DNA from: Neisseria gonorrhoeae
Lineage (GTDB): Bacteria > Pseudomonadota > Gammaproteobacteria > Burkholderiales > Neisseriaceae
Direction of reading: 5' to 3'
Length of the DNA stretch: 64,000 nucleotides
NCBI RefSeq assembly: GCF_003315235.1
Contig: NZ_QNRU01000001.1
Span: 62,001 to 126,000, forward strand
Made by a program: the position numbers and the translations under genes
Shown here: one piece after another, positions 1 through 8,968 of the stretch
Layout of the letters: each line of letters begins with the position of its first letter
Position numbering within the stretch: position 1 is the first letter of the stretch
The notes under the pieces: model-generated
Databases searched by the model: none
Told to the model about the DNA's origin: nothing
Seen by the model: the letters and a program-made list of their open reading frames with translations, nothing else

Positions 1-2
1 GA

Positions 3-728
3 GACCTGTTCGATATTTCCATGTCTTTGGTCATTGTGGCAAACGATTTGCCGGTTTCCCCGGGGCTGCGCGACTACTGCCACAAAAACGACATCCCCCT
101 GTTGACTTCCAAACTCGAAAGCCCTTATCTGATGGATGTGTTGCGGATTTACCTGCAACGCACCTTGGCAGCATCGTCCGTCAAACACGGCGTATTTCTC
201 GATGTGTTTGAAATCGGCGTGCTGATTACCGGACATTCTGGTTTGGGTAAGAGCGAATTGGCATTGGAACTGATTTCGCGCGGCCATAGCCTGATTGCCG
301 ACGATGCGGTCGAGCTGTTCCGCATCGGTCCGGAAACATTGGAAGGGCGTTGTTCGCCTATGCTGCGCGATTTTTTGGAAGTGCGCGGCTTGGGGATACT
401 CAATATCCGCCATATTTTCGGCGAAACTTCCATCCGCCCCAAAAAAATCCTGCAACTCATTATCAATTTGGTCGAGGCGGACGACGAGTATATGAAGCAG
501 CTCGACCGGTTGAGCATCCGCACCGAAACCGAATCCATCCTCAACGTCAACGTCCGTTCGGTTACGCTGCCCGTCGCCGTCGGACGCAACCTTGCCGTTT
601 TGGTTGAGGCGGCGGTACGCAATTACATTTTGCAGTTGCGCGGCAAAGACAGTACGCGCGAATTTTTGGAACGCCATCAGACGCAACTTAAAGAAAACGA
701 ACAGAATCATGAAAATCGTCCTGATTAG
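3..728 (+). CDS. hprK: HPr kinase/phosphorylase, 5'-truncated by window edge
   Basis: This is the C-terminal part of the bifunctional enzyme that phosphorylates and dephosphorylates a serine of HPr, the phosphocarrier of the PTS system. The reading frame is open to the left edge, so about 80 N-terminal residues lie outside. A Walker A loop GHSGLGKS is followed by the family's second signature around [16 protein letters not shown]. In Neisseria the PTS is incomplete, so a regulatory role is likely (family knowledge). The last 20 bases overlap rapZ, which suggests coupled translation. Confidence 0.93.
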   Translation, partial: DLFDISMSLVIVANDLPVSPGLRDYCHKNDIPLLTSKLESPYLMDVLRIYLQRTLAASSVKHGVFLDVFEIGVLITGHSGLGKSELALELISRGHSLIADDAVELFRIGPETLEGRCSPMLRDFLEVRGLGILNIRHIFGETSIRPKKILQLIINLVEADDEYMKQLDRLSIRTETESILNVNVRSVTLPVAVGRNLAVLVEAAVRNYILQLRGKDSTREFLERHQTQLKENEQNHENRPD

Positions 729-1563
729 CGGGCTTTCCGGCTCGGGCAAATCCGTTGCACTGCGCCAAATGGAAGATTTGGGCTATTTTTGCGTGGACAA
801 CCTGCCCTTGGAAATGCTGCCGTCGCTGGTGTCGTACCATATCGAACGTGCGGACGAAACCGAATTGGCGGTCAGCGTCGATGTGCGTTCCGGCATAGAC
901 ATTGCCCAAGCGCGCGAGCAGATTGCCTATCTGCGCGGACTCGGACACAGGGTGGAAGTTTTGTTTGTCGAGGCGGAAGAGGCCGTGCTGGTCCGCCGCT
1001 TTTCCGAAACCCGGCGCGGACATCCTTTGAGCAATCAGGATATGACGCTGTTGGAAAGCCTGAAAAAAGAGCGCGAATGGCTGTTCCCGCTTAAGGAAAT
1101 CGCCTACTGTATCGACACTTCCAAGATGAATGCCCAACAGCTCCGCCATGCAGTCCGGCAGTGGCTGAAGGTTGAGCGTACCGGACTGCTGGTGGTTTTG
1201 GAGTCCTTCGGGTTCAAATACGGTGTGCCGAACAACGCCGATTTTATGTTCGATATGCGCAGTCTGCCCAACCCGTATTACGATCCCGAGTTGAGGCCTT
1301 ACACCGGTATGGACAAGCCCGTTTGGGATTATTTGGACGGACAGCCGTTGGCGCAGGAAATGGTTGACGGCATCGAAAGGTTTGTTACGCGTTGGTTGCC
1401 GCGTTTGGAGGATGAAAGCAGGAGCTACGTTACCGTCGCCATCGGCTGTACCGGCGGGCAGCATCGTTCGGTCTATATTGTCGAAAAACTCGCCCGAAGG
1501 TTGAAAGGGCGTTATGAATTGCTGATACGGCACAGGCAGGCGCAAAACCTGTCGGGCCGCTAA
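709..1563 (+). CDS. rapZ: RapZ/YvcJ family nucleotide-binding protein
   Basis: A 284-residue protein with a P-loop GLSGSGKS at residues 8-15 and the conserved C-terminal region typical of RapZ (motif [10 protein letters not shown] near residue 245). In enterobacteria RapZ binds small RNAs and steers RNase E cleavage of GlmZ; in other bacteria YvcJ is a GTPase of less clear role. The pairing with hprK is common in proteobacteria. I chose the ATG at 709, inside the end of hprK, because it places the P-loop at the usual distance from the N-terminus. A longer frame upstream is only overlap with hprK. Confidence 0.92.
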   Translation: MKIVLISGLSGSGKSVALRQMEDLGYFCVDNLPLEMLPSLVSYHIERADETELAVSVDVRSGIDIAQAREQIAYLRGLGHRVEVLFVEAEEAVLVRRFSETRRGHPLSNQDMTLLESLKKEREWLFPLKEIAYCIDTSKMNAQQLRHAVRQWLKVERTGLLVVLESFGFKYGVPNNADFMFDMRSLPNPYYDPELRPYTGMDKPVWDYLDGQPLAQEMVDGIERFVTRWLPRLEDESRSYVTVAIGCTGGQHRSVYIVEKLARRLKGRYELLIRHRQAQNLSGR

Positions 1564-1578
1564 TCCCGTCAAACCATT

Positions 1579-1616
1579 ATGCCGTCTGAAACCCCGTCCG
1601 CCGTTTCAGACGGCAT
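1579..1616. terminator. Paired uptake-sequence hairpin after rapZ
   Basis: An exact ATGCCGTCTGAA (1579-1590) and its inverted copy (1605-1616) form a 12-bp stem with a 14-base loop. It lies between two plus-strand genes and probably ends the hprK-rapZ transcript. Confidence 0.7.
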
Positions 1617-1643
1617 TTCAAATATTGAGAAGAAAGAACAGAC

Positions 1644-2585
1644 ATGGCAATCCAATGGTTTCCCGGCCATATGAACAAGGCAAGAAAAGCCATCGCCGAG
1701 CGTGCCAAAAGCGTTGATATGGTGATTGAAATGCTGGACGCGCGTATGCCCGCCTCCAGCGAAAATCCACTGTTGGCGCAGCTTTCCAAAGGTAAGCCCA
1801 AACTCAAAATTTTAAACAAGCAAGACCTTGCCGACCCTGAACGCACAAAGGTCTGGCTTGACCACTACAACAGCCGCCCCGACACCCGGGCCATCGCCCT
1901 CGATTCCTCCGAAACCGGCGCACACGGCAAAATCACCCAAGCCTGCCGCGCGATGATTCCCCACCGGCAAGGCATAGACAAACCCCTGCGCGTTTTGATT
2001 TGCGGCATTCCCAACGTCGGCAAATCCACCCTCATCAATGGAATGATAGGCAAAAAATCCGCCAAAACCGGCAACGAACCCGGCATTACCAAAGCCGAAC
2101 AACGCCTTTTCCTTGCCGACGACTTCTGGCTGTACGACACCCCGGGAATGCTGTGGCCGAAAATCATCGTCGAAGAAAGCGGCTACAACCTCGCCGCCGG
2201 CGGCGCAGTCGGACGCAACGCATTGGACGAAGAAGAAGTCGCCCTCGAACTTTTAGACTACCTCCGCCGCCACTACCTCCCTATGCTGCAAGAACGCTAC
2301 CAAGCCGACAAAGACCCCAGCAGCCACTGGGACGACAACTCGTGGCTCGAATGGATAGCCAAAAAACGCGGCGCAGTCCTCAGCGGCGGACGGGTCAACT
2401 ACCAAAAAGCCGCCGAAAACATCCTCACGGACTTCCGCGAAGGCAAAATCGGCAGAATCACCCTTGAAACACCGAACCAATGGGAAACTTGGCTTAAAAA
2501 AGCACGTCAGAAAGAAGCCGAACTCAAAGCCATTCGCGAAGCCAGAAAAGCAGAGCGCAAAGGGCAGAAGCCTTCGGAAGCATAA
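1644..2585 (+). CDS. rbgA: Ribosome biogenesis GTPase RbgA/YlqF
   Basis: A 313-residue circularly permuted GTPase needed for late assembly of the 50S ribosomal subunit. The order of motifs is the permuted one: G4 NKQDLAD near residue 58, then G1 GIPNVGKST near residue 120, then G3 DTPGM near residue 165. The N-terminus IQWFPGHMNKA is the family hallmark. The C-terminus is Lys/Arg-rich, consistent with RNA binding. The start has a GAAAGAA-type ribosome site just upstream. Confidence 0.93.
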   Translation: MAIQWFPGHMNKARKAIAERAKSVDMVIEMLDARMPASSENPLLAQLSKGKPKLKILNKQDLADPERTKVWLDHYNSRPDTRAIALDSSETGAHGKITQACRAMIPHRQGIDKPLRVLICGIPNVGKSTLINGMIGKKSAKTGNEPGITKAEQRLFLADDFWLYDTPGMLWPKIIVEESGYNLAAGGAVGRNALDEEEVALELLDYLRRHYLPMLQERYQADKDPSSHWDDNSWLEWIAKKRGAVLSGGRVNYQKAAENILTDFREGKIGRITLETPNQWETWLKKARQKEAELKAIREARKAERKGQKPSEA

Positions 2586-2588
2586 AGA

Positions 2589-2650
2589 ATGCCGTCTGAA
2601 AAATATTTTTCAGGCAGCTTCTCTCTACTCCAACCGATTTCAGACGGCAT
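2589..2650. repeat. Widely spaced DUS inverted pair
   Basis: ATGCCGTCTGAA at 2589-2600 and its inverted copy at 2639-2650 are separated by 38 bases. It may terminate rbgA, but the loop is long and there is no T-run. Confidence 0.5.
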
Positions 2651-2685
2651 ATCCAAACCCATGCCGTTTCAGCACGGATACCCGT

Positions 2686-3288
2686 ATGACCGACAAAATT
2701 TCTCCCGACGCGCTGATTGAAGCCGCACTGCTGACCCAAACCGAACCGCTGACCGAAAAATCTATGCGCGAACTGTGTGTGCCGCCGTTGTCGCAAGACA
2801 AACTGATTGATGTGTTGGCGCAGTTGAAAACGCGTTGGCAGGATAGGGCGTTGCAACTGGTGCATACGCAGGAGGGCTGGCGTTTTCAGATTGTTCAGAC
2901 GGCATTCGAGCGGCTGGGCAGCCTGCAAGAACAGCGTGCGCCGCGCTACTCCCGCGCCGTGATGGAAACACTGGCGATTATCGCCTACCAGCAGCCCGTA
3001 ACGCGCGGCGACATCGAAGGTATACGCGGCGTGGCGGTGTCGCAGAACGTGATGCAGACCTTGCAGGATCGGGGGTGGATTGAAGTCATCGGACATCGGG
3101 ACACATTGGGAAAACCCGCATTGTGGGCAACAACGGCAACTTTTCTCAGCGATTTGCGCTTGGACGGTTTGGAAGAACTGCCGCCGCTGACCGAACTGGG
3201 CGAACTGGTTTTGCCCGATTTGATAGAAATGCCGCCTACGGATGAAGAAGAGCCGGAAACCGTACCGTCCGATACCCTGCCCAACTGA
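2686..3288 (+). CDS. scpB: Segregation and condensation protein B
   Basis: A 200-residue ScpB, the winged-helix subunit that joins ScpA and SMC in the bacterial condensin complex. Typical features are the two winged-helix regions and the conserved stretch LAIIAYQQPVTRGDIEGIRG in the second. The frame is open further upstream through the DUS, but the ATG at 2686 fits the family N-terminus. The acidic C-terminal tail (about residues 165-200) is common in ScpB. ScpA is not next to it here. Confidence 0.92.
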   Translation: MTDKISPDALIEAALLTQTEPLTEKSMRELCVPPLSQDKLIDVLAQLKTRWQDRALQLVHTQEGWRFQIVQTAFERLGSLQEQRAPRYSRAVMETLAIIAYQQPVTRGDIEGIRGVAVSQNVMQTLQDRGWIEVIGHRDTLGKPALWATTATFLSDLRLDGLEELPPLTELGELVLPDLIEMPPTDEEEPETVPSDTLPN

Positions 3289-3296
3289 AATTCCAA

Positions 3297-3331
3297 ATGC
3301 CGTCTGAAACGCACATTGCTTCAGACGGCAT
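3297..3331. terminator. DUS-pair terminator after scpB
   Basis: An exact DUS at 3297-3308 and its inverted copy at 3320-3331 make a 12-bp stem with an 11-base loop. Confidence 0.7.
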
Positions 3332-3385
3332 TGCAACAAATAAGCAGATAAAAACAAACACTAAGCAAAATTAAGGAAAAACTTA

Positions 3386-3414
3386 TTTTTAATTTAAAAA
3401 ATCTTAGATATAAT
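3386..3414 (+). promoter_or_regulatory. Possible recN promoter
   Basis: A perfect -10 box TATAAT lies at 3409-3414 in very AT-rich DNA. The -35 (TTTTTA at 3386, 17-base spacing) is poor, so only the -10 is convincing. Neisseria lacks LexA, and I see no SOS box. Confidence 0.4.
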
Positions 3415-3471
3415 TCGTATATCTAAAGTTGATATTGCTTTTGTCGGTAGAATTGCTAAGGAATCCTCACA

Positions 3472-5145
3472 ATGCTTCTAACACTTTCTTTGCGTGATTT
3501 TGTCATTGTCGAAAATCTGAATCTGGATTTTCAAAGCGGTTTTACCGTTTTGACCGGCGAGACCGGCGCGGGCAAGTCCATTACTTTGGATGCGATTGGT
3601 CTGCTGTTGGGCGATAAGGCCGATTACAGCCAAGTCCGCAGCGGCGCAAAAGAAGCGCAGTTGTCGGCATTGTTCGATATTTCCCATTTGCCTGCTTTAA
3701 AAGCAGAATTGCGTGAACAAGGGCTGTTGGATGAGGGCGGGGAAGAACTCAGTATCCGCCGCATTATCGATGCCAAAGGCAAAAGCCGCAGTTTTATCAA
3801 CAATCAGGCGGCTACCTTGGCGCAACTCAAAGCCGTCGGCGGGCAGCTTATCGACATCCACGGGCAAAACGACCATCATTCGCTTAATCAGGAAGCTGCC
3901 CAGCGCGAATTGTTGGACGCATTTGTGGGCGGCAGGGTGCAGGCGGAAACCGTCAGGCAGCTTTATCAAAACTGGGCCAATGCGAAAAAAGCCCTCCAAG
4001 AGGCGCAGGAACACGCCGATGCCGTCATTATCGAGCGGGAGCGTCTGGAATGGCAGTTTAACGAACTGAATCAGTTGGACATTAAACAAGGCGAATGGGA
4101 AGCTCTCAGCCAAAGCCACGACAGCCTTGCCCATTCTGCCGAATTGTTGCAGGCCGCCGAAGAAGTCGGAAGCAAGATTGACGGCGACAACGGCATCCAA
4201 CGCCATATCTATCAATGTCAAAAACTATTGGCCAATCTGCAAAACATCGAGCCGCGCTTTGCCGAGAGCCTGAATATGTTGGCAAGCATCGAGGCCGAAT
4301 TGGGCGAAATCAGTGCCAATATGCGCGATGTGGCAGGACACAGTGACATCAACCCCAATGAATTGGCGGCACAGGAACAGCGTATGGGTGAACTGATGGG
4401 GATGGCGCGGAAATACCGGATTGAACCCGAAGAGTTGCCTGCCAAGTTGGCAGAAATCGAAGAACGCCTGCAAAGTCTTCAAGCTGCCGCTGATTTGGAC
4501 GCGCTCGAGCATAATGTTGCCCACAATTTTGCCGAATATCAGGAAGCTGCCCACATCCTTTCTGCCATGCGCCATCAGGCGGCAGGGCGTTTGAGTAGCG
4601 AAACGACCGAGCATATGCAACACCTTGCCATGAAAGGCGCGCGTTTCGACATCGTCCTGTTGCCTTCGTCGCCGACGGCACACGGTTTGGAGCAGGTTCA
4701 ATTTCAAGTTGCCGCTAACAAAGGCAATCCGCCCCGCCCGCTGAACAAAGTCGCCTCCGGCGGCGAATTGGCGCGTATCAGCCTTGCCTTACAGGTTGTT
4801 GCCAGCCAATATACCCAAGTTCCCACCCTGATTTTTGATGAGGTCGATACCGGTATTGGAGGGGGAGTGGCTGAAATGGTCGGCAAGGCATTACGTGCGT
4901 TGGGCAGAAAACATCAGGTGCTTGCCGTTACCCATCTTCCGCAAGTCGCATCCTGCGGAGAAAACCACTGGCGGGTGCGCAAGCACAGCGAGGGAGAGCA
5001 AACCGTCAGCGAAATCAGTATATTGGATGAAATACAACGGATCGAAGAGGTTGCCCGTATGTTGGGCGGAGAAGTTATTACCGATACGACGCGGCAACAT
5101 GCGGCAGAATTGCTGCAACTTGCGTCGAAAAATAGTTTATTTTAA
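3472..5145 (+). CDS. recN: DNA repair protein RecN
   Basis: A 557-residue SMC-like ATPase that acts in recombinational repair of double-strand breaks. Walker A is TGETGAGKS near residue 30. The centre (about residues 150-370) is a coiled coil. The ABC signature (ASGGELARISLAL) and Walker B (LIFDEVDTGIGG) follow near residues 425-465. In Neisseria recN matters for DNA transformation and for resistance to oxidative damage (known). The gene stands alone with its own leader. Confidence 0.96.
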   Translation: MLLTLSLRDFVIVENLNLDFQSGFTVLTGETGAGKSITLDAIGLLLGDKADYSQVRSGAKEAQLSALFDISHLPALKAELREQGLLDEGGEELSIRRIIDAKGKSRSFINNQAATLAQLKAVGGQLIDIHGQNDHHSLNQEAAQRELLDAFVGGRVQAETVRQLYQNWANAKKALQEAQEHADAVIIERERLEWQFNELNQLDIKQGEWEALSQSHDSLAHSAELLQAAEEVGSKIDGDNGIQRHIYQCQKLLANLQNIEPRFAESLNMLASIEAELGEISANMRDVAGHSDINPNELAAQEQRMGELMGMARKYRIEPEELPAKLAEIEERLQSLQAAADLDALEHNVAHNFAEYQEAAHILSAMRHQAAGRLSSETTEHMQHLAMKGARFDIVLLPSSPTAHGLEQVQFQVAANKGNPPRPLNKVASGGELARISLALQVVASQYTQVPTLIFDEVDTGIGGGVAEMVGKALRALGRKHQVLAVTHLPQVASCGENHWRVRKHSEGEQTVSEISILDEIQRIEEVARMLGGEVITDTTRQHAAELLQLASKNSLF

Positions 5146-5255
5146 AATCAATCAGTTATAAAAATAACTGAAAATAGAAGTCTAAAATAATAGACAGGAC
5201 TCAGATAAATCCGTATTATCACGCTTTCTTAATCACTTGAACAAGTGATTGTGCC

Positions 5256-5332
5256 GCACCCGTAGCTCAGTTGGATAGAGTATCTGGCTACGAACCAGAG
5301 GGTCGGGCGTTCGAATCGCTCCGGGTGCGCCA
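5256..5332 (+). tRNA. tRNA-Arg (anticodon ACG)
   Basis: A 77-base cloverleaf with an acceptor stem GCACCCG/CGGGTGC, anticodon loop CTACGAA and encoded CCA. The ACG anticodon is normally read as ICG after deamination by TadA and decodes CGU/CGC/CGA. Confidence 0.96.
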
Positions 5333-5349
5333 GTAAGAAAATACAATAT

Positions 5350-5424
5350 GCGCCCATCGTCTAGCGGTTAGGACATCGCCCTTTCACGGCGGTAACCGGG
5401 GTTCGATTCCCCGTGGGCGTGCCA
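5350..5424 (+). tRNA. tRNA-Glu (anticodon TTC)
   Basis: A 75-base cloverleaf with anticodon loop CTTTCAC and encoded CCA, 17 bases after tRNA-Arg, so both are probably co-transcribed. The acceptor stem GCGCCCA/TGGGCGT begins with a G-U wobble pair. Confidence 0.95.
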
Positions 5425-5430
5425 ATTCAA

Positions 5431-5457
5431 AATGCCTCCGATTATATCGGAGGCATT
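5431..5457 (+). terminator. Terminator of the tRNA pair
   Basis: An 11-bp perfect stem (AATGCCTCCGA / TCGGAGGCATT) with a 5-base loop directly after tRNA-Glu. The T-rich tail is the start of the heptamer array. Confidence 0.75.
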
Positions 5458-5509
5458 TCTCATTTCTCATTTCTCATTTCTCATTTCTCATTTCTCATTT
5501 CTCATTTCT
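5454..5509. repeat. Heptanucleotide tandem array (CATTTCT)8
   Basis: Eight perfect copies of CATTTCT run from 5454 to 5509. The array begins inside the 3' arm of the terminator stem. No gene reads through it on either strand, so a length change would not shift a reading frame. It looks like a variable-number repeat. Confidence 0.9.
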
Positions 5510-5861
5510 CATACTATTGAGTCCTCGAGAAGGGAAATAAAAATTAACATCCTTATATATTGAGTTCCTGAGAAGGGAAGATTAACAAAAATTAACGCCC
5601 TTTGCTTCATACAAGTAACAGGGCTTTTTCATCCCTTCCTTATCTAACAGGGGGTACAGAAACCGAAGCGGCTGGCAGGGTTAAGGAAGTCTTCGAATGT
5701 TACGGAAAATTCATCTTGGACAGCAAAGGCAATTTGTTAGGCATTCCTTACTCCTTATTTTGGGAAGAAAACGTTATGGGTGTTTTCGATATTTTACCGT
5801 GAGGATTGGTATGTTTATTTGAATATGATTTTTTGTGGTCGGGACGGCATGCGGCAAAGGC
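5510..5861. other. Gene-poor stretch with a degenerate direct repeat and a possible ORF remnant
   Basis: Two related copies of a TTGAGT..GAGAAGGGAA segment ending in AAAAATTAAC sit at about 5516-5549 and 5559-5597. A plus-strand frame (TTG start 5602, stop 5802, 66 codons) ends in a plausible soluble sequence with KGNLLGIPYSLFWEEN, but it has no clear ribosome site or homologue I recognise. It could be the tail of a lost gene. Nothing else is evident before the mnmC stop. Confidence 0.35.
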
Positions 5862-7481
5862 TTAAGGAATCAGGTTCTGCCTTCTGACGATGGCGCGGAT
5901 GACGGTGCGGTTGGGGTGTAGGGCGTGGCGCAGGCGTTGTGAAAAGAGATGGGGCAAGCCTAGGATTTCGGCGGCAACGGCGGCGGCGCAGATGGGGGCG
6001 GTGGCAAGCCCGCGTGTGCCGTGGGCGGTATTGGTGTAGGCATTGGGCAGATATGGGCATGTGGTGTCGATGCGGTAGTTTTTGTCCAGTGCAAGTTTGG
6101 CGTAAGTCTGCCGCATGGCGGCAATGTCGCCGAGTGCGCCGACGACGGGGAGGTGGTCGGGGCTGTCGCAGCGTATGGCGGCGTGCCCTTGGTGTTTTTG
6201 GGGGTTTGGGTTGGCGGCAAACAATGATTCGGCAAGGGCGGGGTTAAGGTGTGCCAATGCTTGGCGGTTTGAGGCTTCTTCGGCTTCGTTCCATCCGGTA
6301 TTGCTGCTGTTGGGAATAAAACTCGCGCCGTAGCAGTGCAGTCCGTGCCACGACGGGCTGATGTAGCTTTCGCCTGAAACGGCGCAACGCAGTTGTTCGG
6401 AAAACGGGGTGGACGGTGTGAGGCCGGTTTGTCCGCGTATTTGCCTGAGGGGTAGGGCGGCGAGGTTGGTTTCGGGCAGGCAGGGGCTGTGCGCGCCGGT
6501 GCAGTAGATGATGTGTGTGGCGGTAAATGTGCCGTTTGGCGTGCTTGCAATCCACTTTTCTCCGTCGTGGGAAATGCCGGTTAACGTTGTGTTTTCATAT
6601 AGTTCGATCAGCGGATGGCTGAGGAGGGTGCGGACGAATGCGGGCGGATTGAGCCATACGCCGTGTTGCCAGTAGAGTCCGCATAATGGTTCGGCGTAGG
6701 GCGTGTTCAGCGGGATGCCGGCGATTTTTTCGGCTTCTGCAGACGTGATGCTGCGGTAGAGGTGGTTATGGTGTTTTTGCAAACCCAATTCGTGATTGCG
6801 TTGTTGTTCGGTGCGGCTGTAATTGAGGTGGATGATGCCGTTGCCGCCCCAAGTGTCGGAGTCGGGCAGGATGTGTCCGAGCAGGCGTTTGGTGTAGCCG
6901 TAGCCGGCAAGCAGCAGTTCGGTCTGTCCGGTGTCGTGCGGCGAGATTTTGGCGTAAAGCAGCCCTTGCCGGTTGCCGCTGGCGGCTTGAGCGGCTTTTC
7001 GGGCTTCCAATACGGTAACGGAAATGCCGTGTGATGCTAAGGCGTGGGCGGTCGATGCGCCGGCAATGCCTGCACCGATGACGAGGACGTGTTCCGGTTT
7101 TTTCCGTTCGGATGTTTGTGGAAGTGCAAACCAGGGTTTGTCGGACTTGCTTTCGGTTTGCGGGATGGCTTCGGTCTGCCAGGAAATGTGGTGGAAGTGT
7201 TCGTGCAGGCGGCGGGTGCGTGAAGGGGGAACCAGCCAGAAGCGGACATCGGGCAGGATGTGTTCGATGAGGTTGATGCTGTCGAACTGGAGGCACTGGG
7301 TTGCCTGATCCAAACGGTGCTTCAGACGGCATTCCGAGTCCGAAGCATCTTGTGCGGTTTGAAAATCGGGAATCTGATTATCGGGGAGGCAGACAATCAG
7401 GTTGAGCGGGTGTGCGTGTTTGCGGATGGTTTGGTCGAGTGTGCGGATGTCGGGAATGCCGTCCCATACGAGATTGTCCAT
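5862..7481 (-). CDS. mnmC: MnmC-type FAD-dependent tRNA oxidoreductase lacking a clear MnmD domain
   Basis: A 539-residue protein with a DAAO-type FAD domain: the dinucleotide motif VIGAGIAGASTAHAL starts near residue 132, and the C-terminal RGLATAPICAA motif closes the fold. In MnmC this domain converts cmnm5(s2)U34 to nm5(s2)U34 in tRNA. The first ~130 residues are not the methyltransferase (MnmD) domain of the E. coli protein; I see no SAM motif, and the enterobacterial enzyme is about 660 residues. The methylation step would need a separate enzyme. Confidence 0.83.
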   Translation of the reverse strand: MDNLVWDGIPDIRTLDQTIRKHAHPLNLIVCLPDNQIPDFQTAQDASDSECRLKHRLDQATQCLQFDSINLIEHILPDVRFWLVPPSRTRRLHEHFHHISWQTEAIPQTESKSDKPWFALPQTSERKKPEHVLVIGAGIAGASTAHALASHGISVTVLEARKAAQAASGNRQGLLYAKISPHDTGQTELLLAGYGYTKRLLGHILPDSDTWGGNGIIHLNYSRTEQQRNHELGLQKHHNHLYRSITSAEAEKIAGIPLNTPYAEPLCGLYWQHGVWLNPPAFVRTLLSHPLIELYENTTLTGISHDGEKWIASTPNGTFTATHIIYCTGAHSPCLPETNLAALPLRQIRGQTGLTPSTPFSEQLRCAVSGESYISPSWHGLHCYGASFIPNSSNTGWNEAEEASNRQALAHLNPALAESLFAANPNPQKHQGHAAIRCDSPDHLPVVGALGDIAAMRQTYAKLALDKNYRIDTTCPYLPNAYTNTAHGTRGLATAPICAAAVAAEILGLPHLFSQRLRHALHPNRTVIRAIVRRQNLIP

Positions 7482-7600
7482 ATCAATGCCGTCTGAAGTG
7501 TGGGTTTGAATATCGGTATCGGGATAAAGCTGTTAAAATACGCGCCGTTTAAAGGCACGCGTACGCCTGCCGGATATTGTATGCCGAACCGAGGTGTTTT

Positions 7601-7969
7601 TTGAATAATATTCCTGTTGAAATCCGTTTGTTGAAAAACCGTGCCGTGTTGGTTTTGACTTATGGGGACGAACCTAAAAATCTGCCTGCCGAATTTTTAC
7701 GCGTCTATTCGCCGAGTGCGGAAGTGCGCGGACACGGCGTGGGACAGGATGTTTTGCAGACCGGTAAGGCGGATGTGCAGATTACGGATTTGCAGCCTGT
7801 CGGACAGTATGCGCTGAAAATCAGTTTTTCGGACGGGCACGACAGCGGTCTTTACGATTGGGCGTATCTGCACAGACTGGCATACGGATACGATGCGATG
7901 TGGCAGGAATATTTGGACAAATTGGCGGCGGCGGGCGCGTCGCGTTTTGAAAAGCAATCAGATTGTTAA
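7601..7969 (+). CDS. DUF971 protein (gamma-butyrobetaine hydroxylase-like N-terminal domain)
   Basis: A small (122 residue) single-domain DUF971 protein, with the typical PVEIRLLKNRAVLVLTYGDE start, the AEFLRVYSPSAEVRGHG core and the SFSDGHDSGLYDW motif. In bacteria such proteins often lie next to Fe-S or quinone genes; their function is unknown. The frame is open from a TTG at 7577, but I chose the TTG at 7601 because GAGGTG (7591-7596) gives a good ribosome site there. It lies 42 bases before ubiE and is probably in one operon with it. Confidence 0.82.
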   Translation: MNNIPVEIRLLKNRAVLVLTYGDEPKNLPAEFLRVYSPSAEVRGHGVGQDVLQTGKADVQITDLQPVGQYALKISFSDGHDSGLYDWAYLHRLAYGYDAMWQEYLDKLAAAGASRFEKQSDC

Positions 7970-8011
7970 GTTTGGGATGCCGTAGGGCGGTATCAGGGAG
8001 GTGGTTAGAAT

Positions 8012-8749
8012 ATGGGCGGACAAAAAACGCATTTCGGGTTCAGCACGGTCAACGAAGATGAGAAAGCCGGAAAAGTGGCGGAAGTGTTTCACTCCGTCGC
8101 CAAAAACTACGACATTATGAATGATGTGATGTCGGCAGGGCTGCACCGCGTATGGAAGCATTTTACCATCCATACGGCGCACCTGAAAAAAGGAGATAAA
8201 GTGTTGGACATTGCGGGCGGTACGGGCGATTTGTCGCGCGGTTGGGCGAAACGGGTCGGCAAGGAAGGCGAGGTTTGGCTGACCGATATTAATTCTTCTA
8301 TGCTGACCGTCGGGCGCGACCGTCTGTTGAACGAAGGCATGATTTTACCCGTGTCGCTTGCCGATGCGGAAAAACTGCCTTTCCCCGACAATTATTTCAA
8401 CTTGGTCTCCGTGGCGTTCGGCTTGCGGAACATGACGTATAAAGATGCCGCGCTTAAGGAAATGTACCGTGTTTTGAAACCGGGCGGTACGTTGCTGGTG
8501 TTGGAGTTTTCCAAAATCTACAAGCCGCTCGAAGGCGCATACGATTTTTATTCTTTCAAGCTGTTGCCGGTGATGGGCAGGCTGATTGCCAAAGATGCGG
8601 ACAGCTACCAGTATCTCGCCGAATCCATCCGTATGCACCCCGATCAGGAAACTTTGAAACAGATGATGCTGGATGCAGGCTTCGACAGCGTGGATTATCA
8701 CAATATGAGTGCGGGCATCGTCGCGCTGCATAAGGGCGTGAAATTTTAA
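8012..8749 (+). CDS. ubiE: Ubiquinone/menaquinone C-methyltransferase UbiE
   Basis: A 245-residue SAM-dependent C-methyltransferase of ubiquinone (and menaquinone) synthesis. Motif I is [12 protein letters not shown] near residue 65, and the UbiE signatures [24 protein letters not shown] and the C-terminal [15 protein letters not shown] are present. The length matches the family. It follows the DUF971 gene and ends at a DUS terminator. Confidence 0.95.
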   Translation: MGGQKTHFGFSTVNEDEKAGKVAEVFHSVAKNYDIMNDVMSAGLHRVWKHFTIHTAHLKKGDKVLDIAGGTGDLSRGWAKRVGKEGEVWLTDINSSMLTVGRDRLLNEGMILPVSLADAEKLPFPDNYFNLVSVAFGLRNMTYKDAALKEMYRVLKPGGTLLVLEFSKIYKPLEGAYDFYSFKLLPVMGRLIAKDADSYQYLAESIRMHPDQETLKQMMLDAGFDSVDYHNMSAGIVALHKGVKF

Positions 8750-8769
8750 ACGGACTGCCTGTGAAGCCA

Positions 8770-8798
8770 ATGCCGTCTGAACACGTTTCAGACGGCAT
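8770..8798. terminator. DUS-pair terminator after ubiE
   Basis: An exact DUS (8770-8781) and its inverted copy (8787-8798) with a 5-base loop, followed by a T-rich run: a strong intrinsic terminator. Confidence 0.85.
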
Positions 8799-8884
8799 TT
8801 TTGTATTTTTTGAGACAAAGGTTTTAAATCTTAAAAATTAATTCATATATTTATCAATAATTTATAAACTTTTTAAAAAATAGG

Positions 8885-8903
8885 AACAATTATCATTTGT
8901 AAA
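8885..8903. promoter_or_regulatory. Possible Fur box upstream of the haem-utilisation-like gene
   Basis: The core ATTATCAT (8889-8896; ATGATAAT on the other strand) matches the centre of the Fur consensus; about 11 of 19 positions agree. It lies in AT-rich DNA about 70 bases before the next start, where a promoter is expected. Confidence 0.35.
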
Positions 8904-8968
8904 ATTGGGAGATGTCTGTATAATGCAGCCAATCCAGTAAACAACGCAGCAGACGAAAGGAGGGAAAA

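Noticed and set aside
688-1572. A 294-codon minus-strand frame opposite rapZ
   Set aside because: It is the shadow of a gene with strong RapZ motifs on the plus strand; the translation has no recognisable domain.
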